DNA of 64,000 nucleotides, taken from the NCBI RefSeq assembly GCF_900199205.1, contig NZ_OBMJ01000001.1:5821001-5885000 (forward strand), in the 5' to 3' direction. A model generated the notes under the pieces. The model saw nothing but the letters and a program-made list of their open reading frames with translations, was not told the DNA's origin and searched no databases. The position numbers were made by a program, and so were the translations under genes. Positions 15,260 through 22,892 of this stretch are shown piece by piece; within the stretch, counting starts at the first letter, position 1, and the number at the start of each line of letters is the position of its first letter. The stretch comes from Streptomyces sp. 1331.2 (lineage in GTDB: Bacteria; Actinomycetota; Actinomycetes; Streptomycetales; Streptomycetaceae).

Positions 15260-16504
15260 GTGCCACTGCTCAGGACGCCAGGCCTGGGCCGCCGGGTGGC
15301 GGTCACGCTCGGCGGGATCGTGCTGTTCCGGCTCGGGCAGAGCCTGCCGCTGCCCGGCGTCGACCCGGCGGCGCTCGGGCCGGTCGCGGACGGGGTGCTG
15401 CCGGGCGACGGGCTGCGCGGCCTGGCCGACCTGGCCACCGGCGGCGGGATGTACCGGCTCGCGCTGCTCCCCTTCGGTGTGCTGCCGTTCCTGTTCGCCC
15501 GGGTGCTCGTGCCCGCCCTCGCCCGGCTGCACCCCCGGCTCGCCGCGCTGCGCGCCGTACGGGCCGGGCGGTTCCTGCTGGAGCGCCGGACGGCCCTCGC
15601 GCTCGGCCTGCTCGGCGGCCTCGTCCTCGCGCTGGTCGCCGCTGCCGGGCACCTGCTCCCCGGCGCGGCCGCGGAGGAGGTGCTGCACCTGCGCGGGCCG
15701 CTCGCCGTCGTCGTCCTGGCGGCGGGCGCCGCGGCGGGCACGGCGGTGCTGCTGCCGCTCACCCGCTGGATGGACCGGAACGGCCTCGGCGACGCGGTCG
15801 CGGTGCTGCTGTTCGTCCAGGTGCTCGCCGTGCTGCCCGGTCAGCTGTGGGCCGTCCGGGAGCGGTCCGGGTCCGGCGGCTGCCTGGCGGTGGCGGCGGC
15901 CGTCCTGGTGAGCCTGGCCGTGACGATCGCCCTGGTGATCGCCGGCCGCAAGGGCGAGCGGCGGGTCGAGGTCCGGTACTCGCCGCTCGGCGGGCGCCGC
16001 CCGGGCGCCGAACTCCGCTACGTGCCGCTGGTGCTCAGCCACCGGGGCTTCGTCCCGGCCGTGGTCGCCGTCCTGCTGTTCGCCCCGCTGCGGCTGCCCC
16101 GACTCCCGTACCTCGCCCTGCTGTTCCTGCTCGCCGCGGCCGGGGCCTGCCTGGCAGTGTGGGTCGGCCGGTCCGTACTGACCGACCCCGAGGCCAAACT
16201 GCGCACCCACGTCTACCTCCCCGGCGTCGAACCCGGCGTGGCGACCGTCGAGTACCTCGCCGCGCTGCGTCGCCGGCTCGCCGTCGCCGAGGCGCTCGGC
16301 ACCGGGCTGGTCGCCGTCCTGCCGGCGCTCGCGCTGGCCGCGGCGGGCGGGGCCGACTCCGACGGGTACGGCTTCGGCGGGTACGCCTTCGGGGGTGCGA
16401 GCGTGCTGCTGGTGGCCGGAGCGGCGATCGACGCGGTGGGGTCGGTGATGCAGGAGGTGCAGCGGAGGCGGGTGATGCACTACTACGCGGCGCGGTCCGC
16501 ATGA
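15260..16504 (+). CDS. Divergent SecY-family translocase paralogue
   Basis: 414 residues from GTG 15260, 6 bases after GGGGGAG. The SecY landmarks are recognisable in order: TM1 VAVTLGGIVLFRLGQSLPLP, the plug/TM2 region LADLATGGGMYRLALLPFGV followed by LPFLFA, the HPRLAALRAVRAGRFL loop, DRNGLGDAVAVLLF, the cytoplasmic loop with AGRKGERRVEVRYSPLGGRR and YVPLVLSHRGFVP, then LPGVEPGVATVEYL and the final VLLVAGAAIDAVGSVMQEVQ. It is shorter and far more diverged than housekeeping SecY, and is not in a ribosomal protein operon. No SecA2 or SecE gene is nearby. It could form an accessory channel; client proteins are unknown. Confidence 0.8.
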   Translation: MPLLRTPGLGRRVAVTLGGIVLFRLGQSLPLPGVDPAALGPVADGVLPGDGLRGLADLATGGGMYRLALLPFGVLPFLFARVLVPALARLHPRLAALRAVRAGRFLLERRTALALGLLGGLVLALVAAAGHLLPGAAAEEVLHLRGPLAVVVLAAGAAAGTAVLLPLTRWMDRNGLGDAVAVLLFVQVLAVLPGQLWAVRERSGSGGCLAVAAAVLVSLAVTIALVIAGRKGERRVEVRYSPLGGRRPGAELRYVPLVLSHRGFVPAVVAVLLFAPLRLPRLPYLALLFLLAAAGACLAVWVGRSVLTDPEAKLRTHVYLPGVEPGVATVEYLAALRRRLAVAEALGTGLVAVLPALALAAAGGADSDGYGFGGYAFGGASVLLVAGAAIDAVGSVMQEVQRRRVMHYYAARSA

Positions 16505-16534
16505 CAGAACATCAGTCGCAGTGGTCCGACGCCC

Positions 16535-16540
16535 TATCAT
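16535..16540 (+). promoter_or_regulatory. -10 box (TATCAT) of hemC, leaderless transcript likely
   Basis: TATCAT at 16535-16540 ends 6 bases before the hemC ATG at 16547, so transcription should start at or within one base of the A of ATG. No Shine-Dalgarno sequence is present (CGCGCC precedes the ATG). The -35 region (TCAGTC with 17-base spacing) is poor. Confidence 0.5.
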
Positions 16541-16546
16541 CGCGCC

Positions 16547-17482
16547 ATGGCCACCGCTGAGCTGATCCGCATCGTCTCCCGATCCTCGCCCATGGCACTC
16601 GCCCAGGTCGACCGGGTCCGCGCCGAACTCGCCCTGCTGCACCCGGACTTGCGCACCGAAGTGGTGCCGGTCACCACCTCCGGCGACCGCTGGACCGGCG
16701 ACCTCGCCCACCTCGGTGGCAAGGGCGCGTTCACCAAGGAGGTCGACGCCGCGCTGCTCGCCGGGGAGGCCGACGTCGCCGTGCACTGCCTCAAGGACGT
16801 GCCCGCCGACCGCCCACTGCCCGCCGGCACCGTCTTCGCCGCCTACCTGCGCCGCGACGACATCCGCGACGCCCTCGTCCACCCCGACGGCCTGACCCTC
16901 GCCGAACTCCCGCCCGGCACCCGGATCGGCACCTCCTCCGTCCGCCGCATCGCCCAACTCGCCTCCTCCCACCCGCACCTGGAATGCGTGCCGATCCGCG
17001 GCAACGCCAACAGCCGGCTCGCCAAACTGGAAGCCGGGACCGTGGACGCGCTGCTGCTCGCCGTCTCCGGCCTGGAGCGGATCGGCCGGCCCGACCGGAT
17101 CACCGAGATCCTCGACACCGAGGCGATGTGCCCGCCGATCGGTGCCGGGATCCTCGTCCTCCAGTGCCGCGAGGACGACACCGCGACCATCGACGCCGTC
17201 ACCGGGCTCGGCCACCACGACACCTGGCGCGAGGCGGCGGCCGAGCGGATGTTCCTGCACGTCCTGCAGGGGCACTGCAACAGCCCGATCGCCGGCTACG
17301 CCAGGGCCGAAGCGGACGGCCGCCTCGCCCTGCGCGGCCGGGTCTTCACCCCGGACGGCAAGCGGGTGCTGGACGCCCACGAGTGGGCGGGCGCGCTCAG
17401 CCCGGAGGACCTGGGGACGTCGGTGGCGCTGGCGCTCAAGCGGCAGGGGGCGCAGGAGCTGATCGCCTCGATCCCGCACTGA
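16547..17482 (+). CDS. hemC: Hydroxymethylbilane synthase (porphobilinogen deaminase), divergent form
   Basis: 311 residues. HemC polymerises four porphobilinogens into hydroxymethylbilane for heme, corrin and siroheme. Visible: IVSRSSPMALAQVDRVRAEL (domain 1), GGKGAFTKEVDAALLAGEAD with VHCLKDVPAD, the substrate loop GTSSVRRIAQL and GNANSRLAKLEAG, and Cys244 in LQGHCNSPI, which should bind the dipyrromethane cofactor. The sequence departs from the usual actinomycete HemC (for example GHCNSP instead of GGCQVP) and other heme genes are not adjacent, so it may be a second copy for a special tetrapyrrole or an isoform. The -10 box lies 6 bases before the ATG. Confidence 0.88.
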   Translation: MATAELIRIVSRSSPMALAQVDRVRAELALLHPDLRTEVVPVTTSGDRWTGDLAHLGGKGAFTKEVDAALLAGEADVAVHCLKDVPADRPLPAGTVFAAYLRRDDIRDALVHPDGLTLAELPPGTRIGTSSVRRIAQLASSHPHLECVPIRGNANSRLAKLEAGTVDALLLAVSGLERIGRPDRITEILDTEAMCPPIGAGILVLQCREDDTATIDAVTGLGHHDTWREAAAERMFLHVLQGHCNSPIAGYARAEADGRLALRGRVFTPDGKRVLDAHEWAGALSPEDLGTSVALALKRQGAQELIASIPH

Positions 17483-17558
17483 GGCGGTTGGGGGCGCGGC
17501 CGGCCGCGGGTGCGGTGCCGGGTGCGGTCCTGCCCCAGGTCGGTGCCTTCCGGTGTGG

Positions 17559-18467
17559 TCAGAACAGGGTGTCGGCGAGACGGTCCACCTGGTCCGGGTC
17601 CGAGGACCAGCAGTACAGCACCACCTCGTCCGCGCCGGCGGCCGTGAAGCCGTCCACGGCGGCCCGGATCGCCTGCGGGGTGGTGAGCAGGCGGTCCGCC
17701 ACGTGGGCGGCGCGGCCGGTGAACTCGTAGTACGAGCGGATGTTGTGTCGGGCCTGCTCGACGGTGGACTCCGGACCGACCGCCACGTTCGCCTGGGCGA
17801 CCAGCCGGGGCCGCCCCGACCGTCCGTGCCGCTGCCAGGCCGCCTCGACGTCCCGGAACAGCCCCGCCATCGCCTCGGGCGGCAGCGCCGCGCCGAGGAA
17901 ACCGTCCCGGAAACGGGCGACCCGCTCCAGCGCCGCCGGAGCGAAACCGCCGAACAGCACCTCCGGGCCGCCGGGCGTCACGGGCGCGGGACCGATCGGC
18001 CCGACCTCGCCGTCGTACGGCTCGCCCGCCCAGAGCCGGCGCAGGGCGGGCAGTTGCTCGTCCAGGCGGCGGCCGCGGCGCCGCAGGTCGATGCCGGCCG
18101 CACGGCAGTCGTCCGCGCGACCACCGATGCCGATGCCGAGCGTGAACCGGCCGCCGGAGAGCCGGTCCAGCGTGGCGGTCTGCTTCGCGAGCAGCGCGGT
18201 GTTGTGGTGCGGTGCGATGAGCACTTCGGTCTGCAGGCGGATCCGGGAGGTCGCGCCGGCCAGGGCGGCCAGTGTGACCAGGGGCTCGGGGCTGTCGAAC
18301 ACCAGCCGGTCGAGCAGGCCGAGGGTGCTGAACGGGGCGGCGTCAGCGCGCCGGGCCCAGGTGAGGAGCAGGGCGGGGTCGTCGACGGGGAGGCCGAGGC
18401 CGATCTTGCCGATGTCGGCGGGGGTGCCGGTGTCGGTGGGGGTCGCGTCGGTGGGGGCCGTGTTCAT
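17559..18467 (-). CDS. LLM-class flavin-dependent oxidoreductase
   Basis: 302 residues from ATG 18467, preceded by GAAGGAC at good spacing. The luciferase-like monooxygenase TIM barrel is recognisable: IGLGLPVDDPALLLTWARRA, LGLLDRLVFDSPEPLVTLAA, the IAPHHNTALLAKQTATLDRL segment and SGGRFTLGIGIGGRADDCRA with its flavin phosphate site, then EVLFGGFAPAALERVARFRD. Such enzymes use F420 or FMN to oxidise small molecules. The closing CWSSDPDQVDRLADTLF is typical. It is convergent with hemC and its natural substrate is unknown. Confidence 0.88.
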   Translation of the reverse strand: MNTAPTDATPTDTGTPADIGKIGLGLPVDDPALLLTWARRADAAPFSTLGLLDRLVFDSPEPLVTLAALAGATSRIRLQTEVLIAPHHNTALLAKQTATLDRLSGGRFTLGIGIGGRADDCRAAGIDLRRRGRRLDEQLPALRRLWAGEPYDGEVGPIGPAPVTPGGPEVLFGGFAPAALERVARFRDGFLGAALPPEAMAGLFRDVEAAWQRHGRSGRPRLVAQANVAVGPESTVEQARHNIRSYYEFTGRAAHVADRLLTTPQAIRAAVDGFTAAGADEVVLYCWSSDPDQVDRLADTLF

Positions 18468-18656
18468 GGGGCCGTCCTTCGGGGAGGGGCAGGCCGCGTC
18501 CGCGGGCATGCCGGATACCGGTGCCGCCCCTCCATGGGCCCGTGCCGCGCTCTGCGCTGCGGGCCGTGCTCCCGTACTGCGGCTGCTTCGTTCCGGGGAG
18601 CGTGATCGTCAGAGTGCCGCGACGCTAGCGCGGGGCGCCGGGTCGGGGCAAAGCCT

Positions 18657-18720
18657 TTTCTCTCCGCCCGTTTTCTCCGGCCGTTTGTCCGCCCGTTTCT
18701 CCGCCCGTCCATTCTCCGCC
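18657..18720. repeat. Tandem repeat, 12-13 bp units
   Basis: Five imperfect units of the form TTTTCTCCGCCCG (TTTTCTCCGGCCG, TTTGTCCGCCCG, TTTCTCCGCCCG, TCCATTCTCCGCC) fill the gap between the LLM gene start and the VanZ-like gene. The pyrimidine bias is strong on the plus strand. It may be a slippage product; no known element matches. Confidence 0.7.
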
Positions 18721-18763
18721 TGCCGGCGAGAACCGGGCGGGGGTCCGCGGCGTCCGTTGAGGC

Positions 18764-19300
18764 GTGATCAGTGCGGTGCTCGGCGGGATGCCGATGTTCT
18801 GGCCCGGGCTGCTGCTCTCGCTGGTGCCTGCGGCTCTGCTGAACCGGCCGGTGGGGCGGTTGCTGCGGGCCCATTGGGCGGTGGGCTTCCTCCTGCTGCT
18901 CGGGCTCGGCGGGGTGGTGGTGGCCACTCTGCTGCCGGAGGCGTTCCGGCTCTCGGAGGACGCCGTGCGGCACTGCACCGTCGCAGGCGGACGGCCGCGC
19001 TCGCCGTACGAGCTGCTGCACGTGCGGCACATCGAGCTCAAGCTGGCGACCTACGCCCCGGTGGGCTTCGCGGCCGCGCTGGCCGGGACCAGACGGCGGG
19101 CGGCGGTGGCGCTGCTCGGGGCGGCGGTGCTGCCGTTCGCGGTGTCGGCGGTGCACTACGCGCTTCCGGCGATCGGTCGCAGCTGCGACGTGCAGGACGT
19201 CTGGGACGGGGTGCAGGGGGTCGTCCTGGGCGCGGTGGTGGGGCTGCTGGTCGGGCCGGTGGTACGGGCGATGGCGCGGCAGTCCTGGCGGCGGGCTTGA
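18764..19300 (+). CDS. VanZ-like membrane protein
   Basis: 178 residues from GTG 18764. Four hydrophobic helices (about residues 8-25, 36-54, 88-106 and 150-170). The C-terminal block CDVQDVWDGVQGVVLGAVVG matches the conserved VanZ pattern of D(V)xD(V)xxNxxGxxLG, and YELLHVRHIELKLATYAPVG corresponds to the NxxxFxPLGF helix. VanZ was first known for low-level teicoplanin resistance, but most homologues in actinomycetes have no assigned function. No van cluster is present, so resistance should not be assumed. Confidence 0.72.
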   Translation: MISAVLGGMPMFWPGLLLSLVPAALLNRPVGRLLRAHWAVGFLLLLGLGGVVVATLLPEAFRLSEDAVRHCTVAGGRPRSPYELLHVRHIELKLATYAPVGFAAALAGTRRRAAVALLGAAVLPFAVSAVHYALPAIGRSCDVQDVWDGVQGVVLGAVVGLLVGPVVRAMARQSWRRA

Positions 19301-19337
19301 GCGGTCGCCGGTCCGAGCGGTCCCCGCAACCGGTCGG

Positions 19338-19910
19338 TCAGCCTTCGTCGAGGAGGGGGAAGAGGCGGGTGACGGCGGCGACCGGGCGGGCGTCGGCGGG
19401 GCGGGTGGCCGGGTCGGCCTCGCGGCCCCGGTAGCGGGCGAGGACCTGGCGGACGGCCTCGCCGACGGCCGTCAGCTCGGCGGGGGTCAGGTAGACGACG
19501 GCGCTGAAGGCCTCGTCCTGCTGCCAGTCGGCCGGGGCCTCGGCGCGGCGGGCGAGCCAGCGCTGGTAGCTCTCGTCCTCCAGGCCGCGGGCCAGTGTGC
19601 CGAACTCGTCGGGGGTGTGCGGGTCCTGCAGCCCCTGGGTGCTCGACGGCTGCTGCGGGTGGGGCTGGGACTTGGGCTGCGGCAGGCGCCAGGGGCGGGC
19701 GCGCCCGTCGACGGGCGGGGCCTCCTCGATCAGGCCGTGCCGGCCGAGCTGCCGCAGGTGGAACGAGCACAGGCCGGAGCTGAGGCCGAGCCGGGCGGCG
19801 GCCGCGGTGGAGGTGAGGGTGCCGTGCTCGGCGAGGAGTTCCAGCAGGGCGGTGCGCACGGCGTGTTCGGGGAGGGCGCCGGTGGTGGTGGCGAGATCTT
19901 CTTCTGTCAC
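19338..19910 (-). CDS. ArsR-like winged-helix transcriptional regulator
   Basis: 190 residues from GTG 19910. An N-terminal winged HTH is clear (AVRTALLELLAEHGTLTSTA, AAARLGLSSGLCSFHLRQLG, RHGLIEEAPP), followed by a Pro/Gln-rich linker and a helical C-terminal domain (SYQRWLARRAEAPADWQQDE). No metal-binding Cys pair of classical ArsR is seen. The GTG lies inside one of two identical 12-bp palindromes, and a TTGTCA - 17 bases - CAGACT promoter places the transcript start at about the GTG, so the message seems leaderless and autoregulated. It is divergent from a peptide deformylase gene, its likely target. Confidence 0.82.
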   Translation of the reverse strand: MTEEDLATTTGALPEHAVRTALLELLAEHGTLTSTAAAARLGLSSGLCSFHLRQLGRHGLIEEAPPVDGRARPWRLPQPKSQPHPQQPSSTQGLQDPHTPDEFGTLARGLEDESYQRWLARRAEAPADWQQDEAFSAVVYLTPAELTAVGEAVRQVLARYRGREADPATRPADARPVAAVTRLFPLLDEG

Positions 19911-19946
19911 TTTGCAAAGTCTGCTACTTTGCAAAGTCGCTGACAA
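19909..19946. promoter_or_regulatory. Twin palindromic operators in the regulator/deformylase gap
   Basis: The perfect palindrome ACTTTGCAAAGT occurs at 19909-19920 and 19926-19937, centres 17 bases apart, roughly 1.6 helical turns. On the minus strand they overlap the -10 (CAGACT, 19923-19918) and the start region of the HTH regulator, with TTGTCA (19946-19941) as -35. This sequence is very AT-rich for the genome. The likely binder is the regulator itself, repressing both directions. Confidence 0.75.
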
Positions 19947-20000
19947 GTGACAGGCCGTCATCCGTCATGTCCCGAACCCCCGAACCGTGGAGTGCCACCC

Positions 20001-20675
20001 GTGCCCGATCGCCGCGAACGCCCGCCCGTCCCGTCCGTCCCTCCCGTCCCTCCTGTCCTGCGGATCACCGAGATTGGTGAGCCGATCCTGCACGGCCCCT
20101 GCCGCCCCGCCAGCGAACAGGACTTCGGCAGCCCGGAGTTGGCGCAACTGATCGACTCCATGTTCGCGAGCATGTACGTCGCCGACGGCTGCGGGCTCGC
20201 CGCCAACCAGGTGGACGTGGACCTGCGCCTCTTCGTCTACGACTGCACCGACGACGACGGCGTCCGGCACACCGGCCACCTGCTCAACCCGGTCGTCGAA
20301 GCGCAGACCACCGGGCGCCCGCTGATCGAGGACACCGAAGGCTGCCTCTCCGTCCCGGGTGCGAGCACCTCCGCGCTCGCCCGCCCGGCCCGCGCGGTCG
20401 TACGCGGCTTCGACCGGCACGGCACCCCGCGCACCATCGAGGCCACCGGCTACTTCGCCCGCTGCCTGCAGCACGAGACCGACCACCTCGACGGGCAGCT
20501 CTACGTGGACCGGCTCTCCCGGCGCGACCGCAAGGACGTGCTGCGGCAGACGGCCGACCGGCGCGAGAAGGTCTTCGCGCAGCGGACGGCGGCCGCCGAC
20601 CGGCTGAAGTGGCGCGGCACGGTGGACGGTTGCGACACCTCATGCCGCTGCCGACGCCTGGAAGCCGCGCCGTGA
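20001..20675 (+). CDS. def: Peptide deformylase
   Basis: 224 residues from GTG 20001, placed 8 bases after GGAG. All three family motifs are present: motif I as GCGLAANQ (63-70), motif II EGCLS with metal-binding Cys115, and motif III HETDH with His158, Glu159 and His162. It removes the formyl group from nascent protein N-termini and is iron-dependent. The N-terminus is Pro-rich and the last 35 residues carry an unusual Cys pair (SCRCRR). Actinomycetes often have several deformylases; here the gene sits alone, facing its own regulator, so it may be an inducible or resistant copy instead of the housekeeping one. Confidence 0.92.
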   Translation: MPDRRERPPVPSVPPVPPVLRITEIGEPILHGPCRPASEQDFGSPELAQLIDSMFASMYVADGCGLAANQVDVDLRLFVYDCTDDDGVRHTGHLLNPVVEAQTTGRPLIEDTEGCLSVPGASTSALARPARAVVRGFDRHGTPRTIEATGYFARCLQHETDHLDGQLYVDRLSRRDRKDVLRQTADRREKVFAQRTAAADRLKWRGTVDGCDTSCRCRRLEAAP

Positions 20676-20802
20676 GCGGAGTAGAAGCGGTGGTGCCCGC
20701 CGGCCAGCTCCTCCTGGCGCACACGCAACCCACTCCGGCGGGGGAGCGGGTTCCGCCGAGCGACTGACGCCAGTGCGCTGCGGTCCGGGCGACGGTGGAC
20801 GC

Positions 20803-21378
20803 ATGCTGAAGAACATTCCGGTGGGCGACACCGAACGCCCGGTCCCCCCTTGGGCCCTGCGCCTCGCCAAGGCCCTTCCGCTCGTCCTGCTGCCGCACTG
20901 CCTGTGGCGGCTGCCGTTCGCAGTGGACTTCAGGATGGGACTACTCGACCCGGACGCCCCGGGCCTCACCTGGTGGGCGCCCCTGTACGTGACCGGGCTG
21001 AGCGTGGTCACCGAGGCACTGGCGCTGCTCACCCTGGGACTGGTCAGCGGCTGGGGCGAGGTCTTCCCCTCCTGGGTACCCGTCCTCCGCGGCCGACGGG
21101 TTCCCCCGCTCGCCGCCGTCATCCCGGCCACCCTGGGCGGGCTGACCCTCGTCGCCCTCTTCGACCCCATGCCGCTGGCCTGGTTCGACCTCCTCGGCTT
21201 CGCGGAGGCCCCGTACGCCAACGGCTGGTGGCAGGCCCTCGCCCGCGTCTGCACCTCAACCGCCATGCTCTGGGGCCCGATCACCCTGGCCCTCACCTAC
21301 TCCTACTACCGCCGCCGTCGCCGCACCGCCGGTGCCGTACCGCCGCCGCGTAACAGCCGGCACGGGCAAAATATGTAG
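20803..21378 (+). CDS. Four-helix membrane protein, unrecognised
   Basis: 191 residues from ATG 20803 (MLKNIPVGDTERPVPPWALR). Hydrophobic helices at about residues 20-38, 58-82, 103-122 and 146-170; a basic cluster YYRRRRRR follows the last helix. Loops contain conserved-looking Trp (LTWWAPLYVTGLSVVTEALA, GWGEVFPSWVP). This is a common Streptomyces membrane protein type, but I do not recognise a family with known function. The stop codon TAG lies within an operator-like sequence at 21371-21391. No ribosome site stronger than GGTGGA is visible. Confidence 0.78.
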   Translation: MLKNIPVGDTERPVPPWALRLAKALPLVLLPHCLWRLPFAVDFRMGLLDPDAPGLTWWAPLYVTGLSVVTEALALLTLGLVSGWGEVFPSWVPVLRGRRVPPLAAVIPATLGGLTLVALFDPMPLAWFDLLGFAEAPYANGWWQALARVCTSTAMLWGPITLALTYSYYRRRRRTAGAVPPPRNSRHGQNM

Positions 21379-21489
21379 ACCGACCGTCATACTCCTCTCG
21401 CACCTGCAGAACCCGCGCTCAGCGCGCACGAAAAGTCGATCCCGTCGACTTCCTGCGCACACACACAAATATGTAGACCGGTCTGCATA
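21371..21489. promoter_or_regulatory. Two operator-like copies around ATATGTAGACCG
   Basis: TATGTAGACCGGTCTGCATA at 21470-21489 is a near-perfect palindrome with a central 10-bp AGACCGGTCT. A related copy (ATATGTAGACCGACCGTCATA) lies at 21371-21391, overlapping the stop of the upstream gene. This is the shape of a TetR-family operator, but no such regulator or regulated gene is adjacent. It may be the promoter relic of a lost gene. Confidence 0.5.
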
Positions 21490-21552
21490 GTTTCCCCCCG
21501 CTGATGCGCCGCGCGGGCTGCGCAGGAAGTCGGCGGGGTCGACTTCCTGCGC
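21444..21552. repeat. Direct and inverted copies of GTCGACTTCCTGCGC
   Basis: GTCGACTTCCTGCGC occurs at 21444-21458 and 21538-21552, and its complement GCGCAGGAAGTC at 21520-21531. The last two form a perfect 12-bp stem with a 9-base loop. The whole stretch 21379-21880 (about 500 bases) contains no convincing gene, only these repeats and a further hairpin at 21664. Confidence 0.65.
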
Positions 21553-21663
21553 GAGGTGGTGTGGTCGACTTGGTGAAATCCGGCGGTGTCATGCTCCAAC
21601 GCATGTGAAGTGCTCACCCGGTCACCTCGCCCATCACGCCTGTGCCTGCCCAAGCACGGCCAA

Positions 21664-21694
21664 GGCGTGTCCCGGGCAACACCCGAGACACGCC
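21664..21694 (-). terminator. Possible terminator hairpin
   Basis: GGCGTGTC at 21664-21671 pairs with GACACGCC at 21687-21694; an inner GGG/CCC pair can extend it. It lies about 190 bases beyond the stop of the small gene at 21881 and could end that transcript. No T-tract. Confidence 0.35.
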
Positions 21695-21880
21695 CATTGC
21701 TTGCAACTTGCTCAGCCGCCGATCGGCCGCCTCAGCCCGCCGGAAGCGCCTTCGCGGCCGCGATCACCGGCACGCCCACCTCGCCGACCAGCGCTATCGA
21801 AGCCGATGCGGACACGAGACGGGAATCGCACTTTCCGCCCGTTGCCTTCGAGTCAGCCGTAGCCAGCGAGCAGGACCTGA

Positions 21881-22231
21881 TCAGAACCTGCGGTGCCACC
21901 AGGCCAGTTCGGAAGCTGTCTGTGGTTCGTGATGGGTCCGCCGCAGCAACACCGAGTCCAGACCATCGACCCGTGCTCGTAGTTCGCCTGAGGCTCGGGG
22001 CGGAAGCAGGAAGATCGTCTCTTCGAGCTTGTCGCGGGCCCAGCCTTCGCCGCAGCAGGCGCAGGTGAATTCGGCCTCCCACGGCTTCCAACGTCGCTGG
22101 GTTCCGTGGACTCGGGCGGACCACACGCTCACGGCCGTGGTGACGATCCCGGGTATCAGTCGATCGCGCTCCAGGCAACGGATGGCTGCGTTTGTGGGTC
22201 CTGACACGCGCGGGACATCGCGGTAGCGCAC
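21881..22231 (-). CDS. Small protein of unknown function with a Cys pair
   Basis: 116 residues from GTG 22231 (VRYRDVPRVSGPTNAAIRCL). It looks like a real protein: FTCACCGEGWARDKLEETIF has a CxCC motif that could bind metal, followed by LPPRASGELRARVDGLDSVL and an ending in ELAWWHRRF. Codon use is less GC-extreme than in the neighbours, which together with the repeats to its left suggests acquired or decaying DNA. I do not recognise the family. ATG 22291 is an alternative start with 20 extra Arg/Ser-rich residues. Function unknown. Confidence 0.5.
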   Translation of the reverse strand: MRYRDVPRVSGPTNAAIRCLERDRLIPGIVTTAVSVWSARVHGTQRRWKPWEAEFTCACCGEGWARDKLEETIFLLPPRASGELRARVDGLDSVLLRRTHHEPQTASELAWWHRRF

Positions 22232-22280
22232 CCATGGGCTACTCCGTGATCGTTGGCGCGACCGAAGTGATGCCGGCGTT

Positions 22281-22892
22281 CTACGCGGCATGGACCCTTC
22301 GGGTGCAGTTCCGGTGCTGCCTCAGGATGCGGTCGACCGGCGCTCGCAGGGCTGGTGAGGTCAGTTCCAGGTCACGGTTGTCGCGCCCAGCGAGCATGTG
22401 GTCGAGCCAGCGTTCGTACCAGGCCAGGAAGTCAGTGGCCGACGAGACGTTGGGGCCCCGGAAGCCGTCAGCGTTTCCGGTGACGATGCGGCCCGTCAGG
22501 GGACCGGTGATACCGAGAAGCACCAGGTCGGTGCACCCTGCCTCGATGACGTGCAGGAACAGGTCACCTCGGTGAGGCGGGCAGCCGGCGAACCTGAACC
22601 CCCGAGGGCGGCTGGGCTCGCCTTGGGGGTCCATCGTGAACGGTCGGCATGACTGCAACGGCAGCAGGCCGTAGAAAGGCGATGCTCCGCCCCCGCCCAG
22701 TGTGGTCAGGAAGCTGCGGAAGGGAGCGGGCAGTTCGATGTGGTGGTCGGCCTCGAACGCGGCGACCTTCGTGTCCGGCAGCGGGGGTCCGAGGCGGAAC
22801 CGGTGCTTCTCTTCACCGAAGGAGTGGCTTCGCAGCGCGGCGTAGGGCACCTTGGCCAGTTTGCGTCGGATGCGGATGATCCGGGAGTCCAT
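22281..22892 (-). CDS. SMI1/KNR4 (SUKH) family protein
   Basis: 203 residues from ATG 22892, with AGAAGAG upstream. The SUKH core is clear: LPDTKVAAFEADHHIELPAP then FRSFLTTLGGGGASPFYGLL, and later strands with GCTDLVLLGITGPLTGRIV and a closing FLAWYERWLDHML. SUKH proteins often neutralise toxins delivered by contact-dependent or polymorphic toxin systems. No toxin gene is adjacent, so it could be an orphan immunity gene or a housekeeping SUKH. A Cys-rich tail (HRNCTRRVHAA) follows the domain. Confidence 0.82.
   Translation of the reverse strand: MDSRIIRIRRKLAKVPYAALRSHSFGEEKHRFRLGPPLPDTKVAAFEADHHIELPAPFRSFLTTLGGGGASPFYGLLPLQSCRPFTMDPQGEPSRPRGFRFAGCPPHRGDLFLHVIEAGCTDLVLLGITGPLTGRIVTGNADGFRGPNVSSATDFLAWYERWLDHMLAGRDNRDLELTSPALRAPVDRILRQHRNCTRRVHAA

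Noticed and set aside
13976..17479. Minus-strand open frame of over 1,100 codons across the permease remnant, SecY and hemC
   Set aside because: It is antisense to recognisable coding regions and shows only repeated Gly, Arg, Asp and Gln; no domains.
18764..19300. Glycopeptide resistance gene vanZ
   Set aside because: The motif match is to the broad VanZ-like family; no vanHAX or vanRS genes are near.
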